NCBI GenBank assembly: GCA_963665925.1 | Contig: OY762511.1 | Span: 496,001 to 560,000, forward strand | DNA from: G963665925 sp963665925 | GTDB lineage: Bacteria; Bacillota; Clostridia; Peptostreptococcales; Acidaminobacteraceae | Length of the DNA: 64,000 bases | Direction of reading: 5' to 3' | Part shown: piece by piece, positions 27,546 to 36,238 of the stretch | Position numbering within the stretch: position 1 is the stretch's first letter | Layout: each line of letters starts with the position of its first letter | Translations under genes and position numbers: made by a program | Notes under the pieces: generated by a model | The model's input: only the letters and a program-made list of their open reading frames with translations | What the model was told of the DNA's origin: nothing | The model's database searches: none

Positions 27546-28088
27546 CTATACTATTAACTGTGCCAGGTTGTCTTTCATGATATCGAGTCTGCTCTTCACA
27601 GAGCCATCGATAACCTTATCACCGATTCTTACGATTAGACCGCCGATTACTGCCGGTTTAACGACACATGTCAGCTTGACTTCACGTTCAGTGACCTTAG
27701 CCAGTTTTTCAGTCAGTGCAGCCTGCTCTTCGCTTGTAAGCTCGACAGCAGACTCAACAACTGCTTTGACAACACCTTTTTTCTCATCGACCATACTGAC
27801 ATACTCATTGTAGATGCCGTCAACAGCAGCGCCACGTCTTTTGTCAATCAGTATCTTCATGAAGTTCATAACTTCTTTAGACACTTTGTCTTTGAAGACA
27901 TTATTAATGATGTCCTTACGTTCTTCTTTATTGATCTTAGGTGTTCTGAAGACTTCATAAAACTCAGGGTGAGTCTTGAAGGTTTCATTGATGAAGCCAA
28001 ACTCATCCCTTATCTGATCCAGTCTGTCAAGTTCGAGTGCCACCTCATATAGCGCCTGTGCGTAAGTAGTTGATACTAGCTTTGCCAT
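27546..28088 (-). CDS. atpH: F-type ATP synthase delta subunit
   Basis: The 180-aa peripheral-stalk subunit delta (OSCP family) has an N-terminal helical bundle starting with STTYAQALYEVALE and the C-terminal VKLTCVVKPAVIGGLIVRIG / DGSVKSRLDIMKDNL signature. It holds the F1 head to subunit b. It overlaps the end of atpF by 13 bases, consistent with translational coupling. Confidence 0.95.
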   Translation of the reverse strand: MAKLVSTTYAQALYEVALELDRLDQIRDEFGFINETFKTHPEFYEVFRTPKINKEERKDIINNVFKDKVSKEVMNFMKILIDKRRGAAVDGIYNEYVSMVDEKKGVVKAVVESAVELTSEEQAALTEKLAKVTEREVKLTCVVKPAVIGGLIVRIGDKVIDGSVKSRLDIMKDNLAQLIV

Positions 28089-28624
28089 TTTGTATCCCCT
28101 ACCTCATTAATCACCTTAGAGATCATGTCTCTGTGATCTGCATCCTTGACATCCTTCTCAATGATTTTAGAAGCTGCAAGCATTGCCATAGAAGCGATAT
28201 CGTCCTTAAGGTGGTTAATAGCCTTAACCTGCTCACGTTCGATATCATGCTGTGCCTTCACTTTCAGGTCAGCAGCATCCTTCTCAGCTAGCTTTACGAT
28301 TTCAGTCGCACGCGATTCTGCTTTTGCAGTTGCTGTACGAATGATCTCTTTGCCTTCTTCGTTAGATTTTTCGATTCTATTTATGTACTCAGCTTTCTTC
28401 TCTTCCGCTTCCTGTTGAAGCTTCGCTGCGCCGTCATATTCGCCAGCAATTTCTTGCTCACGTTTTTCCATAAACTCAGTAACGGGTTTAAAGAGCAGCT
28501 TTTTAAGGAAGAAGAACAGAATCAGCGTATTGACAATCTGGAATACCATCGTCCAGTCGAACTGCACGAGTCCGCTTTTTTCACCGACTGCGGCCGCGAT
28601 TACGGGCATTACATTCACTGCCAT
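28076..28624 (-). CDS. atpF: F-type ATP synthase subunit b
   Basis: The 182-aa stator subunit b has one N-terminal membrane helix (about residues 23-42, VFQIVNTLILFFFLKKLL) followed by a long charged coiled coil rich in E, K and A. It connects membrane subunit a to delta and alpha. Length is normal for Firmicutes. It is followed without gap by atpH. Confidence 0.95.
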   Translation of the reverse strand: MAVNVMPVIAAAVGEKSGLVQFDWTMVFQIVNTLILFFFLKKLLFKPVTEFMEKREQEIAGEYDGAAKLQQEAEEKKAEYINRIEKSNEEGKEIIRTATAKAESRATEIVKLAEKDAADLKVKAQHDIEREQVKAINHLKDDIASMAMLAASKIIEKDVKDADHRDMISKVINEVGDTKWQS

Positions 28625-28688
28625 CCTTCTGTGCCTCCCTTCTAAATAGTGTTACTCAAAGGTTTTCCTTTGAGGCTCATGCTAAAAC

Positions 28689-28955
28689 TTATAGCATACC
28701 TACTAGAGGATTAGCGAACAGTAGGATAAGAGCAATGATAAGACCGTAGATACCAGTTGTCTCGGCAACCGCTGCACCAAGAAGCATTGTTCTAACGATG
28801 TCGCCCTGAGCTTCAGGCTGTCTTCCGACACCTTCCGCACCTTTACCAGCTGCATAACCCTGTCCAATACCAGGTCCGATACCAGCAATCATTGCTAGAC
28901 CTGCACCAATAGCTGAACATGCGAGAATAAGAGCTTTACCTGTGATAGGTTCCAT
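28689..28955 (-). CDS. atpE: F-type ATP synthase subunit c with sodium-binding signature
   Basis: This 88-aa two-helix proteolipid forms part of the rotor ring. Helix 1 has GIGPGIGQGYAAGKGAE, with the Gln that binds sodium in Ilyobacter-type rings; helix 2 has GAAVAETTGIYGL, with the ion-binding Glu followed by Thr and a Tyr four further on. Gln plus Glu-Thr is the known sodium signature, so sodium coupling is expected. The ATG at 28955 has AGGAGG nine bases upstream. It is the partner of the duplicated c subunit encoded just upstream. Confidence 0.95.
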   Translation of the reverse strand: MEPITGKALILACSAIGAGLAMIAGIGPGIGQGYAAGKGAEGVGRQPEAQGDIVRTMLLGAAVAETTGIYGLIIALILLFANPLVGML

Positions 28956-29068
28956 AATCAAATTCCTCCTAATTATAGATTTAAGTCATCATTTTTCATA
29001 ATTAATAAAATAAATTGCTTAAATGTTGATGTTAATCACTAATGAGCTTTACACGAAAACCATTTCCT

Positions 29069-29623
29069 CTACAGCAATCCGATCAGCGGATTTGCAAACA
29101 TAAGTGCCAGAGAAATGATAAGTGCGTAGATACCCGTTGTCTGAGCAACGGCTTGCCCTAGGAACATCGTACGTACGATAGCAGATTGAAGCTTAGGTCG
29201 TTTACCAACAGCTTCTGTTCCTTTTCCAGCTGCGTAACCCTGACCGATACCAGGTCCGATGCCTGCGATCATTGAGAATCCTGCGCCAATGGCTGATGCC
29301 GATATGATAAGTGCAGCACCTTCAAGATTCACTAGCGGATTACCAAACAGAAGGATCAGCGCCACTACAAGTGCCAGGATGCCGGATGTCTCCGCAACTG
29401 CTGCACCGAGTAGCATTACCATAGTAGACTGCTTTTGACCCTTTGGGTTACGTGCGACAGCTTCTGCACCCTTACCGGCTGCATATCCCTGTCCGATCCC
29501 GGGACCAATCCCTGCAATCATGGCTAAACCTGCACCGATTGCCGATGCTGCTAGGATTACGGCTTTTCTGTCGAAGCTCATCAACCAGTCAAGAAACATC
29601 ATGATAAAATTGGTCGATTCCAT
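29069..29623 (-). CDS. Duplicated (four-helix) c subunit with one ion site
   Basis: The 184-aa proteolipid is made of two fused c hairpins (about residues 20-100 and 103-184) with nearly identical GIGPGIGQGYAAGKG loops. Hairpin 1 keeps the ion-binding Glu (GAAVAETSG); hairpin 2 has Gln instead (GQAVAQTTGIY). One site per four helices is typical of V-type rotors, and such a subunit sits in the Acetobacterium woodii F-ATP synthase as c1, next to normal c subunits. The ring here should therefore be a hybrid F/V rotor with fewer ions per turn. It lies between atpB and the normal c gene. Confidence 0.93.
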   Translation of the reverse strand: MESTNFIMMFLDWLMSFDRKAVILAASAIGAGLAMIAGIGPGIGQGYAAGKGAEAVARNPKGQKQSTMVMLLGAAVAETSGILALVVALILLFGNPLVNLEGAALIISASAIGAGFSMIAGIGPGIGQGYAAGKGTEAVGKRPKLQSAIVRTMFLGQAVAQTTGIYALIISLALMFANPLIGLL

Positions 29624-29647
29624 TCATACACCCCATTCCTAGCGATG

Positions 29648-30391
29648 TTAATCCATTGCGATGGAAACGAAAACCATCGTCAGCATTGCAAAAATGAATG
29701 ACTGCAGCAAACCGGCGAACACATCGAAATAGATATGCAGCGGAGCCGCAATAACTTGGAATACTGGAACTACTGCGCTGATACCTACCAAGCCAAACAC
29801 TGCTCCGGAAAGCGAGTAAAGTGCGCCATATAGTAGGTTCATTACGATAACGCCACCGACAATGTTACCGAAAAGACGGAACGACAGCGAAATCGGCGTT
29901 GCAAGTTCGCCCATGATATTCAGGGGCAACAAGAACGGCATTGGTTCCAGGAAACCTTTGAGGTAAGACCCGACGCCCTTGGATTTGATACCAAAGCCGT
30001 GAATCATGACAAACGTCATGAGAGCCAACCCCATCGTGGTGTTAACGTCAGCAGTAGGAGGTCTAACGTTTACAAGACCTGCGATATTGGATATGCCGAC
30101 AAACAGCAGGAGTGTTCCAATGTATGGAGCAAATCCACCTTTGTCTTCACCCATTGTCTGCTTGGTCAATCCGTTAATACCGCCAACCAGTGCTTCGGTT
30201 ACTACTTGCATCCCTTTAGGGACTTTCTGAAGATTTCTCGTCGCCACAAAAGCGAAAAGAATAAGTACGGCCATTATTAACCATGTGTTTACAACGGTTT
30301 CAGTGACAGGTATAACAACTTGTTCCCCGCCAGAGAAAAAAGGCGTCGTAATCTGAAACATGATTTTTGGGCCAAAACCACCAGCACCCAC
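29648..30391 (-). CDS. atpB: F-type ATP synthase subunit a
   Basis: The 247-aa membrane stator subunit a forms the ion half-channels next to the c ring. The essential Arg lies in ISLSFRLFGNIVGG and a second conserved stretch is FAGLLQSFIFAMLT near the C-terminus; five to six hydrophobic helices are visible. The start is a GTG at 30391 with GGAGG eight bases upstream, placed directly after the atpI stop. Confidence 0.95.
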   Translation of the reverse strand: MGAGGFGPKIMFQITTPFFSGGEQVVIPVTETVVNTWLIMAVLILFAFVATRNLQKVPKGMQVVTEALVGGINGLTKQTMGEDKGGFAPYIGTLLLFVGISNIAGLVNVRPPTADVNTTMGLALMTFVMIHGFGIKSKGVGSYLKGFLEPMPFLLPLNIMGELATPISLSFRLFGNIVGGVIVMNLLYGALYSLSGAVFGLVGISAVVPVFQVIAAPLHIYFDVFAGLLQSFIFAMLTMVFVSIAMD

Positions 30392-30799
30392 CTATTCATC
30401 CTCCTTTCTTCTAAAGATGTTCAGGAAATAGTGCCTGTCATTAAATAAGTTGGTGGTAAAAAGCACCACCTTAATCAGCAGGAGTCCTACGATCGTCCCC
30501 AGCACGTGGATATAATCCGCTTGGATGGAAACCCATAAAACCACGCCGTAAATGACATAGCGAATAAAATATTTTCGGGTCGTATAACTCTGCGCCTTCT
30601 GCGGCGAAAGCTCTACAGCCCGGCTCAAGGTTTTTGCCAGCTCTACAAAATTGAGTATTCCAATTGCAGCGCCAAACAAAAGGCCTAGAACATACTTGAT
30701 TGGATCGTCTAAAAACACATAAAAGAGCACTGATGCCAGCGCAGCGCCAGCCACTGCAAACTTTATGGTTTGACGTTCTAGATCACGCACCTGATTCAT
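30392..30799 (-). CDS. atpI: ATP synthase protein I
   Basis: The 135-aa protein has four predicted membrane helices, of the AtpI family that precedes atpB in Firmicutes operons. In related bacteria AtpI helps assemble the c ring. Family assignment rests on size, hydrophobic pattern and position rather than a strict motif. It is directly adjacent to atpB, so the two are probably translationally coupled. Confidence 0.82.
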   Translation of the reverse strand: MNQVRDLERQTIKFAVAGAALASVLFYVFLDDPIKYVLGLLFGAAIGILNFVELAKTLSRAVELSPQKAQSYTTRKYFIRYVIYGVVLWVSIQADYIHVLGTIVGLLLIKVVLFTTNLFNDRHYFLNIFRRKEDE

Positions 30800-30806
30800 T
30801 CGTCCT

Positions 30807-31028
30807 TCACTTTCCTTTCGAACTGCGAAGCGCTATTCTGAACAGATTGATAAACGCCGTTACAACACCCAGCATTATACAGATTAAAAGTGCTCCCGGC
30901 CCAAACCCAAACCACTGTCTTAGTTTGTTTCCAAGCCAAACAGACCCGAGGATCGGAACGAGCATTTCAAGACCTACCTGTGTTATGATGGCCAAATTCT
31001 TATACATTCCGTAATCTTTTTCAAACAT
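30807..31028 (-). CDS. atpZ: AtpZ-like small membrane protein, first gene of atp operon
   Basis: The 73-aa protein has two membrane helices. It matches the AtpZ/AtpI-like family (YGMYKNLAIITQVGLEMLVP start and an LGVVTAFINLFRIA second helix) that often opens ATP synthase operons in Firmicutes and has been linked to ion handling or assembly. It is the first gene of the operon, so the promoter must lie between 31029 and about 31150, where no clear -35/-10 pair was found. Confidence 0.8.
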   Translation of the reverse strand: MFEKDYGMYKNLAIITQVGLEMLVPILGSVWLGNKLRQWFGFGPGALLICIMLGVVTAFINLFRIALRSSKGK

Positions 31029-32397
31029 ATGACACGTTCCTCAACTCTTTTTGCATGGTACATAATCGTGTTTCTTCCTATATGTATTTAGGAATATATT
31101 TTGGACACTATGTCAGTTACCCCTGTGAGGGAACCAGCACCGTTCCTAAATAAAAACAATTCTAAAGATTTCTCTCTAGTCACAATCTGATTAATCTGGA
31201 CGCTTTTACTCCATAAACCCGCTCATGTAATTGTCCAGACGATATGCTCGCCATCAATTAATATTAGCCCACGTGTATGAATATTCCAACAATTTCAAAT
31301 ACCTCTGCATTCACGAAGATGAATGGCCATTTAGCCATTCATCCGGGGTTTCATACACATTTCATTTTTGCTCACTTTTCAAATTGCGCTTGTATACACC
31401 ACTTATTTTTGCTCCCATGTTCCGGATTCATTTCTATAAGCAAAAGGTCTCAACGATGCAACACATCTAGCCCAACTGAGCGATTGATCTATCAAATTGT
31501 GAATTGTTGTTATCTCGTTTAAGTCGATTAAGCCAAACTCAACCACTTACAAGTCTACCATATTTTCACCGCTTTGTGGATACCTCTCACAACGCGAAAT
31601 GATGGAAGTCTCAAAAAAGCGTCATTATTTCGAAAAAATACCTTCTTTCCCTTTGAATTATTTATGTACTTTTCACAAAACAACACCTCTACCATTTTGA
31701 CACCAATTTCACAAAGTTTCAAGTATACTTGTACATATTTCTCACTAAAAGGGATGTGAAAACCTTTACATATATATAACTCCTTCAAAGACCATTTTTT
31801 CGCTGTTCATTTTTCCCAATCAGGATAACGTTTTCCGAATATGCCTATTTGCTTATTTGTGATGAAACTATAATTTTCTATGAAAATATTACAATTTTTT
31901 AACGTATTCTTGTCGACAAAACGCTGAAAACCTGTTGTGAACTGATTCACAAGACTTTTTGGATTGTTCTTGTACTTATACATTTTCCTCTGCTAAAAGT
32001 ACAATTTTTACAGAATCACGCATTTGTGCACGGTTTTTGCAAGCTTTTATGGATTCATTTCGCCCAGTCCGCCACACTGAATGGGATATCGATTTCCAAA
32101 AGATTGTTAAATCTATGATAATCTTTCGCACTGAAATTGACTAATATTTGTAAATACTACTGCACAACCGTCATATCTGCCTATTTGCAAATGGAAGTTT
32201 CGACATCAGGAGTTGCAAATATTTATTATAGATTTCCCAGTTTTCAAATGTATTCCAAGAAAGACATCCATAAACATGAAAAAAGACGCCTTCGGCGTTT
32301 CGCTAGGAAACCCTATGGTCTCCTTCGACGCTGGCAAAACCAGCCAGCTGAGCACCTTCCTTAAATCGGACAAGGGGAAGCCCCTTGTCAATCCCCA
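31029..32397. other. Gene-free AT-rich spacer with several hairpins
   Basis: This roughly 1.37-kb spacer has no convincing coding region: frames are short, lack ribosome sites and look random. It holds the atp operon promoter at its left end. Noted structures are a perfect 10-bp hairpin GATGAATGGC/GCCATTCATC at 31319-31344; a GC-richer patch at 32280-32390 with several small hairpins; and GACAAGGGG-AAG-CCCCTTGTC at 32370-32390. A single DnaA-box-like site near 31577 is not enough to suggest an origin. Confidence 0.5.
32280..32397 (+). ncRNA. Candidate structured RNA or repeat (unassigned)
   Basis: A locally GC-rich block in an AT-rich spacer carries GACGCC-TTC-GGCGTTTC, a GCTGG/CCAGC hairpin, and a final GACAAGGGG-AAG-CCCCTTGTC hairpin followed by a T run at 32398-32404. 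Read on the plus strand it ends like a terminator. It does not match any riboswitch consensus recalled (c-di-GMP, TPP, lysine, SAM were considered). Strand and function are uncertain; it may be a dispersed repeat. Confidence 0.3.
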
Positions 32398-32454
32398 TTT
32401 TTTTATTGCATAGGAAATTGCATAATCTATGCAATTTCCTATGCAATAAAAAAA
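32398..32454. repeat. Perfect 27-bp inverted repeat with 3-base loop
   Basis: Arms 32398-32424 and 32428-32454 are exact reverse complements of 27 bases each with loop ATC. The outer ends are T and A runs, so a transcript from either side would form a very stable hairpin ending in U. It lies between the gene-free spacer and the galT terminator. It could act as a strong bidirectional terminator or a mobile-element end; its length is well above normal terminators. Confidence 0.85.
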
Positions 32455-32486
32455 GAGCCATCATGCATTCATGAAATGACTCTTTT
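32447..32486 (-). terminator. Terminator of the galactose operon
   Basis: An imperfect hairpin (GAGTCATTTCATG with CATGATGGCTC on the minus strand) is followed by TTTTTTTATT, six bases after the galT stop. Its T run is shared with the neighbouring 27-bp inverted repeat. Confidence 0.75.
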
Positions 32487-32491
32487 CCTCT

Positions 32492-33985
32492 CTACAGAAG
32501 GCTTGTAAACCTGCCGAATGCTTCATTTCCACTTTTCGTGTCTTTAAAGACACCCGCATCCTGAAGGACCCTCATAAACTTTTTCCCCGTCTCATGCTTG
32601 AGTACTTCAAGGGCATCAGCTTGACTTTGCGGCGAATACTGAGATTTCAATGACGAGAGCCACGCTTCATGTATGCTCGTATCAAGGTCTGTCTCCAATC
32701 CCATCCACTCTGCGCTCAGAGCTTCAAGCTCATCCTTGAGTCGAGCCGGAAGGACTGCTAGGCCCATGACTTCAATGAGGCCGATGTTTTCCTTTTTGAT
32801 GTGATGCACATCACTGTGTGGGTGGAATATCCCAAGTGGGTGCTCATCACTAGTACGGTTGTTGCGCAGAACGATGTCCATCTCATATGCACCCTCAGAA
32901 AACCTGGCAATCGGCGTTACGGTGTTATGGCGTTCATCCCCTGTGTAAGCAAGCACTTCAGCCTCTGGATCGCTGTAGGCTTTCCAGGCTTCAAAGACAT
33001 GGTCTGCAGCCTTTACCAGCACGCTTTTATCGCTGTGGCGAAGACGTATGACTGACATGGGCCATTTCACAATTCCAGCTTCGACCTCAGGATATGCGCT
33101 CAGAACGATTTGCTGTCGCACAGGCGCCTTTTCCATTGCAAAGGTATACCGGCCACCCTGAAAGTGGTCGTGGGAGAGAATAGACCCGCCTACAATCGGC
33201 AAATCTGCATTCGATCCTACAAAATAATGGGGAAAGACATGTACAAAATCAAGAAGGCGCACAAATGTGTCAAAACCAATTTTCATGGGAACATGGGCAC
33301 CCTTGAGAACGATGCAGTGCTCGTTGTAGTAGACATAGGGCGAATACTGCAAAAACCAAGCTTCCGCACCAAGCTCAATAGGGATAATTCGATGGTTGCT
33401 GCGCCCCGGATGGTTCAATCGTCCTGCATATCCCTCATTTTCCTTGCAGAGCAGGCACTTGGGATAGCCGCTCGACTTCATGTGCTTTGCTGCTGCAATG
33501 GCTTTGGGATCTTTCTCAGGTTTTGAGAGATTAACAGTAATGTCCAAATCTCCGTAATCCGTTTCAGATTTCCAGACCATGTTTTTTGAAACCCGGTCTG
33601 TACGGATATAATTTGTACTTTGGCTTATGGCGTAATACCAGTCTGTAGCCTCTACCTTGTCCCTGTCATACAGGGTCCAGAACTTACGTGCCACTTCTGA
33701 AGGACGCGGTGTAAATGCGTTCATCAGGCGGGCATCAAACAAGTCTCTGTAAACAGGACCATTACTCTCTAAGCATTTGTTTTCAAATGCCCAGTCCAGT
33801 ATTTCCTCCAAGAGGCCAGCCGGTGAGTCCAGTTTTGTATTTCGGTCAATCTCGCCCTGAAAGGCTTCAAGCCCCAATATGTCCGCTGCCTGATTCACAC
33901 TGTATACGACATCAGCCTCTTCAAGAAGTCCTGCGCGCAGTGCAAAACCTGCAAGTTCTCCTAGGGCCTTATGAATATCAAACAT
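32492..33985 (-). CDS. galT: UDP-glucose-hexose-1-phosphate uridylyltransferase, class II
   Basis: GalT of the large Firmicutes class (497 aa) moves UMP from UDP-glucose to galactose-1-P. Class II landmarks are CLLCKENEGYAGR, RIIPIELGAEAWFLQYSPY and the SHDHFQGGRY histidine cluster. The ATG at 33985 (MFDIHKALGEL) has AGGAGG seven bases upstream; the frame's extra 21 codons overlap galE and are not used. It is the last gene of galK-galE-galT. Confidence 0.95.
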   Translation of the reverse strand: MFDIHKALGELAGFALRAGLLEEADVVYSVNQAADILGLEAFQGEIDRNTKLDSPAGLLEEILDWAFENKCLESNGPVYRDLFDARLMNAFTPRPSEVARKFWTLYDRDKVEATDWYYAISQSTNYIRTDRVSKNMVWKSETDYGDLDITVNLSKPEKDPKAIAAAKHMKSSGYPKCLLCKENEGYAGRLNHPGRSNHRIIPIELGAEAWFLQYSPYVYYNEHCIVLKGAHVPMKIGFDTFVRLLDFVHVFPHYFVGSNADLPIVGGSILSHDHFQGGRYTFAMEKAPVRQQIVLSAYPEVEAGIVKWPMSVIRLRHSDKSVLVKAADHVFEAWKAYSDPEAEVLAYTGDERHNTVTPIARFSEGAYEMDIVLRNNRTSDEHPLGIFHPHSDVHHIKKENIGLIEVMGLAVLPARLKDELEALSAEWMGLETDLDTSIHEAWLSSLKSQYSPQSQADALEVLKHETGKKFMRVLQDAGVFKDTKSGNEAFGRFTSLL

Positions 33986-33995
33986 CAAATTCCTC

Positions 33996-34985
33996 CTAAG
34001 CGTCAAATCCGTCTGGATGTGCCTCATGCCATGCCCATGCTGATGCAATGATTTCTTCTACATCATCATGCTTGGCAGTCCAGCCCAGCTCCAACTCGGC
34101 TTTTTTCGAAGACGCAATAAGCCGTGCCGGGTCGCCTGCTCTTCTCGGCGTCACTTCAGCTGGAATGGGATGACCCGTTACCTTACGCGCCGCTTCAATC
34201 ATCTCAAAAACAGAGAATCCACTTCCGCTTCCCAGATTGTAGACCGTACTCACGCCTCCTTCATTCAAATAGCCAAGTGCTCGGTAATGCGCATCTGTAA
34301 GATCGTCTATATGGATGTAATCCCTAATGCAAGTCCCATCAGGTGTATCGTAGTCATCTCCGTAGATGGAAATTTTCTCTCTTTGGCCCAGAGGTACCTG
34401 TAAAATCAGCGGAATCAGGTGGGTCTCAGGCTGATGATCTTCTCCGATAACCGCGGATGCATGGGCCCCAGCTACATTGAAATAGCGCAGAGAGACATAT
34501 TTTATGCCATGTGCTACATCTGCCCATTTCATCATCTTCTCCATGGAAAGCTTTGTCTCTCCATAGGCATTTGTCGGCAGGGTCTTGTCCGTTTCTTCAA
34601 TTGGAACACGCTCTGGCTCTCCATAAGTTGCCGCAGTAGAGGAGAACACAATTTTATCTACACCGGCCTCCCGCATGGACTCAAGAAGAACTTGTGTTCC
34701 AAATACATTGTTGTCGAAATACTTGAGCGGATCTGTCATACTTTCTCCAACCAGAGAATTTGCTGCAAAGTGAATCACAGATGTAACTGTGTATTTTTCA
34801 AAGACTGACTTCATAAACGCCCGGTCTCGGATATCTCCGCATTCAAATACCGCAGATGGATGAATTGCATCTTTATGACCGGTCTGGAGATTGTCAACAA
34901 CCAGCACCTCTTCTCCACGATCCAGAAGATCATAGACCATATGACTGCCGATGTATCCTGCGCCACCGCATACTAAAATCATCAT
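33996..34985 (-). CDS. galE: UDP-glucose 4-epimerase
   Basis: The 329-aa short-chain dehydrogenase-fold epimerase interconverts UDP-galactose and UDP-glucose. NAD-binding GGAGYIGSH is at residues 7-15; the catalytic Ser in FSSTAATYGEP and the YxxxK pair in NAYGETKLSME are present, as is the RYFNVAGA segment. Start is one of two adjacent ATGs (34985 or 34982); the second has better spacing from GAGGT. It starts one base past the galK stop codon. Confidence 0.96.
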   Translation of the reverse strand: MMILVCGGAGYIGSHMVYDLLDRGEEVLVVDNLQTGHKDAIHPSAVFECGDIRDRAFMKSVFEKYTVTSVIHFAANSLVGESMTDPLKYFDNNVFGTQVLLESMREAGVDKIVFSSTAATYGEPERVPIEETDKTLPTNAYGETKLSMEKMMKWADVAHGIKYVSLRYFNVAGAHASAVIGEDHQPETHLIPLILQVPLGQREKISIYGDDYDTPDGTCIRDYIHIDDLTDAHYRALGYLNEGGVSTVYNLGSGSGFSVFEMIEAARKVTGHPIPAEVTPRRAGDPARLIASSKKAELELGWTAKHDDVEEIIASAWAWHEAHPDGFDA

Positions 34986-34986
34986 T

Positions 34987-36156
34987 TTACCTCAACTCTC
35001 TCGCACCATCGCTTACATCTGCAATGTAAAATGAAGGTGCGTACCCAATTTTTTCTTCATAGAGTTTTCCAACCGATGTCTTGAAATCGTCAACCATGTC
35101 AGACTTTACGATACTCACTGTGCAGCCGCCAAAACCGGCACCTGTCATTCGTGAGCCAATCACACCTGCGTGGTCCCATGCAAGCTCAACTAGCGTATCC
35201 AGTTCAATGCCCGTCACTTCATAATCGTCTCTCAAGCTGATGTGTGATGCATCCATCAGTTTTCCAAAAGCGCTAATATTTCCATTTTTCAAGGCTTCAA
35301 CACCACGCAGGGCACGCTGATTTTCACTAACGGCATGGCGTGCACGCTTGACGTCATCCGCTTTGTCAATCAGGTGTTCAAGTGCTTCAAACTGCTCAAC
35401 TGTCAGTTCGCCAAGCGACCTGATGTCAGCTTCTTGCTGAAGTTGCTTCAGTGCACGCTCACACTCCATGCGGCGCTCATTATACTTGGATTCACCGAGT
35501 TCTCTGCGCTTGTTTGTATTTGAGATGACAATGCTGTAACCCTCCAGTTCAAGTGGCGCATATTCAAAATCCAACGTGTCGCAGTCCAGTAGAACCGCAT
35601 GGTTTTTCTTACCCATGCCGATGGCAAACTGATCCATAATACCGCAGTTTACACCATTGAAGTTGTTTTCTGAGTACTGGCAGACCTTGACCAGCTCAAC
35701 ACGGTCCAGCGTAAAATCGAAAAGCCCTTCCAGCATAATACCAGTTGCGAGTTCAACGGATGCCGAAGACGATAGGCCCGCGCCATTTGGAATATTGCCG
35801 TAAACCAGAATATCGAAGCCTTCACCAATTTCAAAGCCTTTATCCTGGAGTGTTTTTGTTACACCTAGGGGGTAATTCAGCCAGTTGAGTGCCTTATCAT
35901 AGGCAATTCCGTTCACGGATGCTGTGAGAAGACCCAGGTCTTCAAAATTAAGGGATAGGGCTCTGATTTGCCCTGTTCCATTTTTTTTCGCAACCATATA
36001 GGTTCCAAAGCTCAGTGCACATGGAAAAACATGGCCACCATTATAGTCTGTATGCTCTCCAATTAAGTTAACACGGCCCGGTGCAAAGAAGACCCGTGCA
36101 CCTTCCTTTGTGCCAAAATGTACGCCAAAGTGTTCCAGCAGCTCGTTACGATTCAT
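34987..36156 (-). CDS. galK: Galactokinase
   Basis: The 389-aa GHMP kinase phosphorylates galactose at C1, the first Leloir step. Signature GRVNLIGEHTDYNGG lies near residues 27-41, the ATP loop PNGAGLSSSASVELA near 123-137 and the third motif GSRMTGAGFGGC near 334-345. A GGGAGG ribosome site precedes ATG 36156. It is the first gene of the operon, with two operator-like palindromes over its promoter. Confidence 0.96.
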   Translation of the reverse strand: MNRNELLEHFGVHFGTKEGARVFFAPGRVNLIGEHTDYNGGHVFPCALSFGTYMVAKKNGTGQIRALSLNFEDLGLLTASVNGIAYDKALNWLNYPLGVTKTLQDKGFEIGEGFDILVYGNIPNGAGLSSSASVELATGIMLEGLFDFTLDRVELVKVCQYSENNFNGVNCGIMDQFAIGMGKKNHAVLLDCDTLDFEYAPLELEGYSIVISNTNKRRELGESKYNERRMECERALKQLQQEADIRSLGELTVEQFEALEHLIDKADDVKRARHAVSENQRALRGVEALKNGNISAFGKLMDASHISLRDDYEVTGIELDTLVELAWDHAGVIGSRMTGAGFGGCTVSIVKSDMVDDFKTSVGKLYEEKIGYAPSFYIADVSDGARELR

Positions 36157-36209
36157 AACCTACGCCTCCCATATATATCTTGTTCAATCGATTCATTTCT
36201 TATGATTTG

Positions 36210-36238
36210 AGTTTATCACTTGTTTAGTTAACAGTCAA
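36210..36238 (-). promoter_or_regulatory. galK promoter (-35 TTGACT, -10 TAAACT)
   Basis: On the minus strand TTGACT (36233-36238) and TAAACT (36210-36215) are separated by 17 bases, about 54 bases upstream of galK. This fits a housekeeping sigma-A promoter with a weak -10 box. One operator-like palindrome overlaps the -35 region and part of the spacer, the other lies just upstream. Confidence 0.65.

Noticed and set aside
32280..32397. c-di-GMP or other known riboswitch
   Set aside because: The conserved core segments (for example GACGCAAAGC with GGCAAACC) are not present in the right order, and no gene follows on the plus strand.
31029..32400. Possible replication origin in the AT-rich gap
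   Set aside because: Only one DnaA-box-like site (near 31577) was seen, with no dnaA, dnaN or cluster of boxes.
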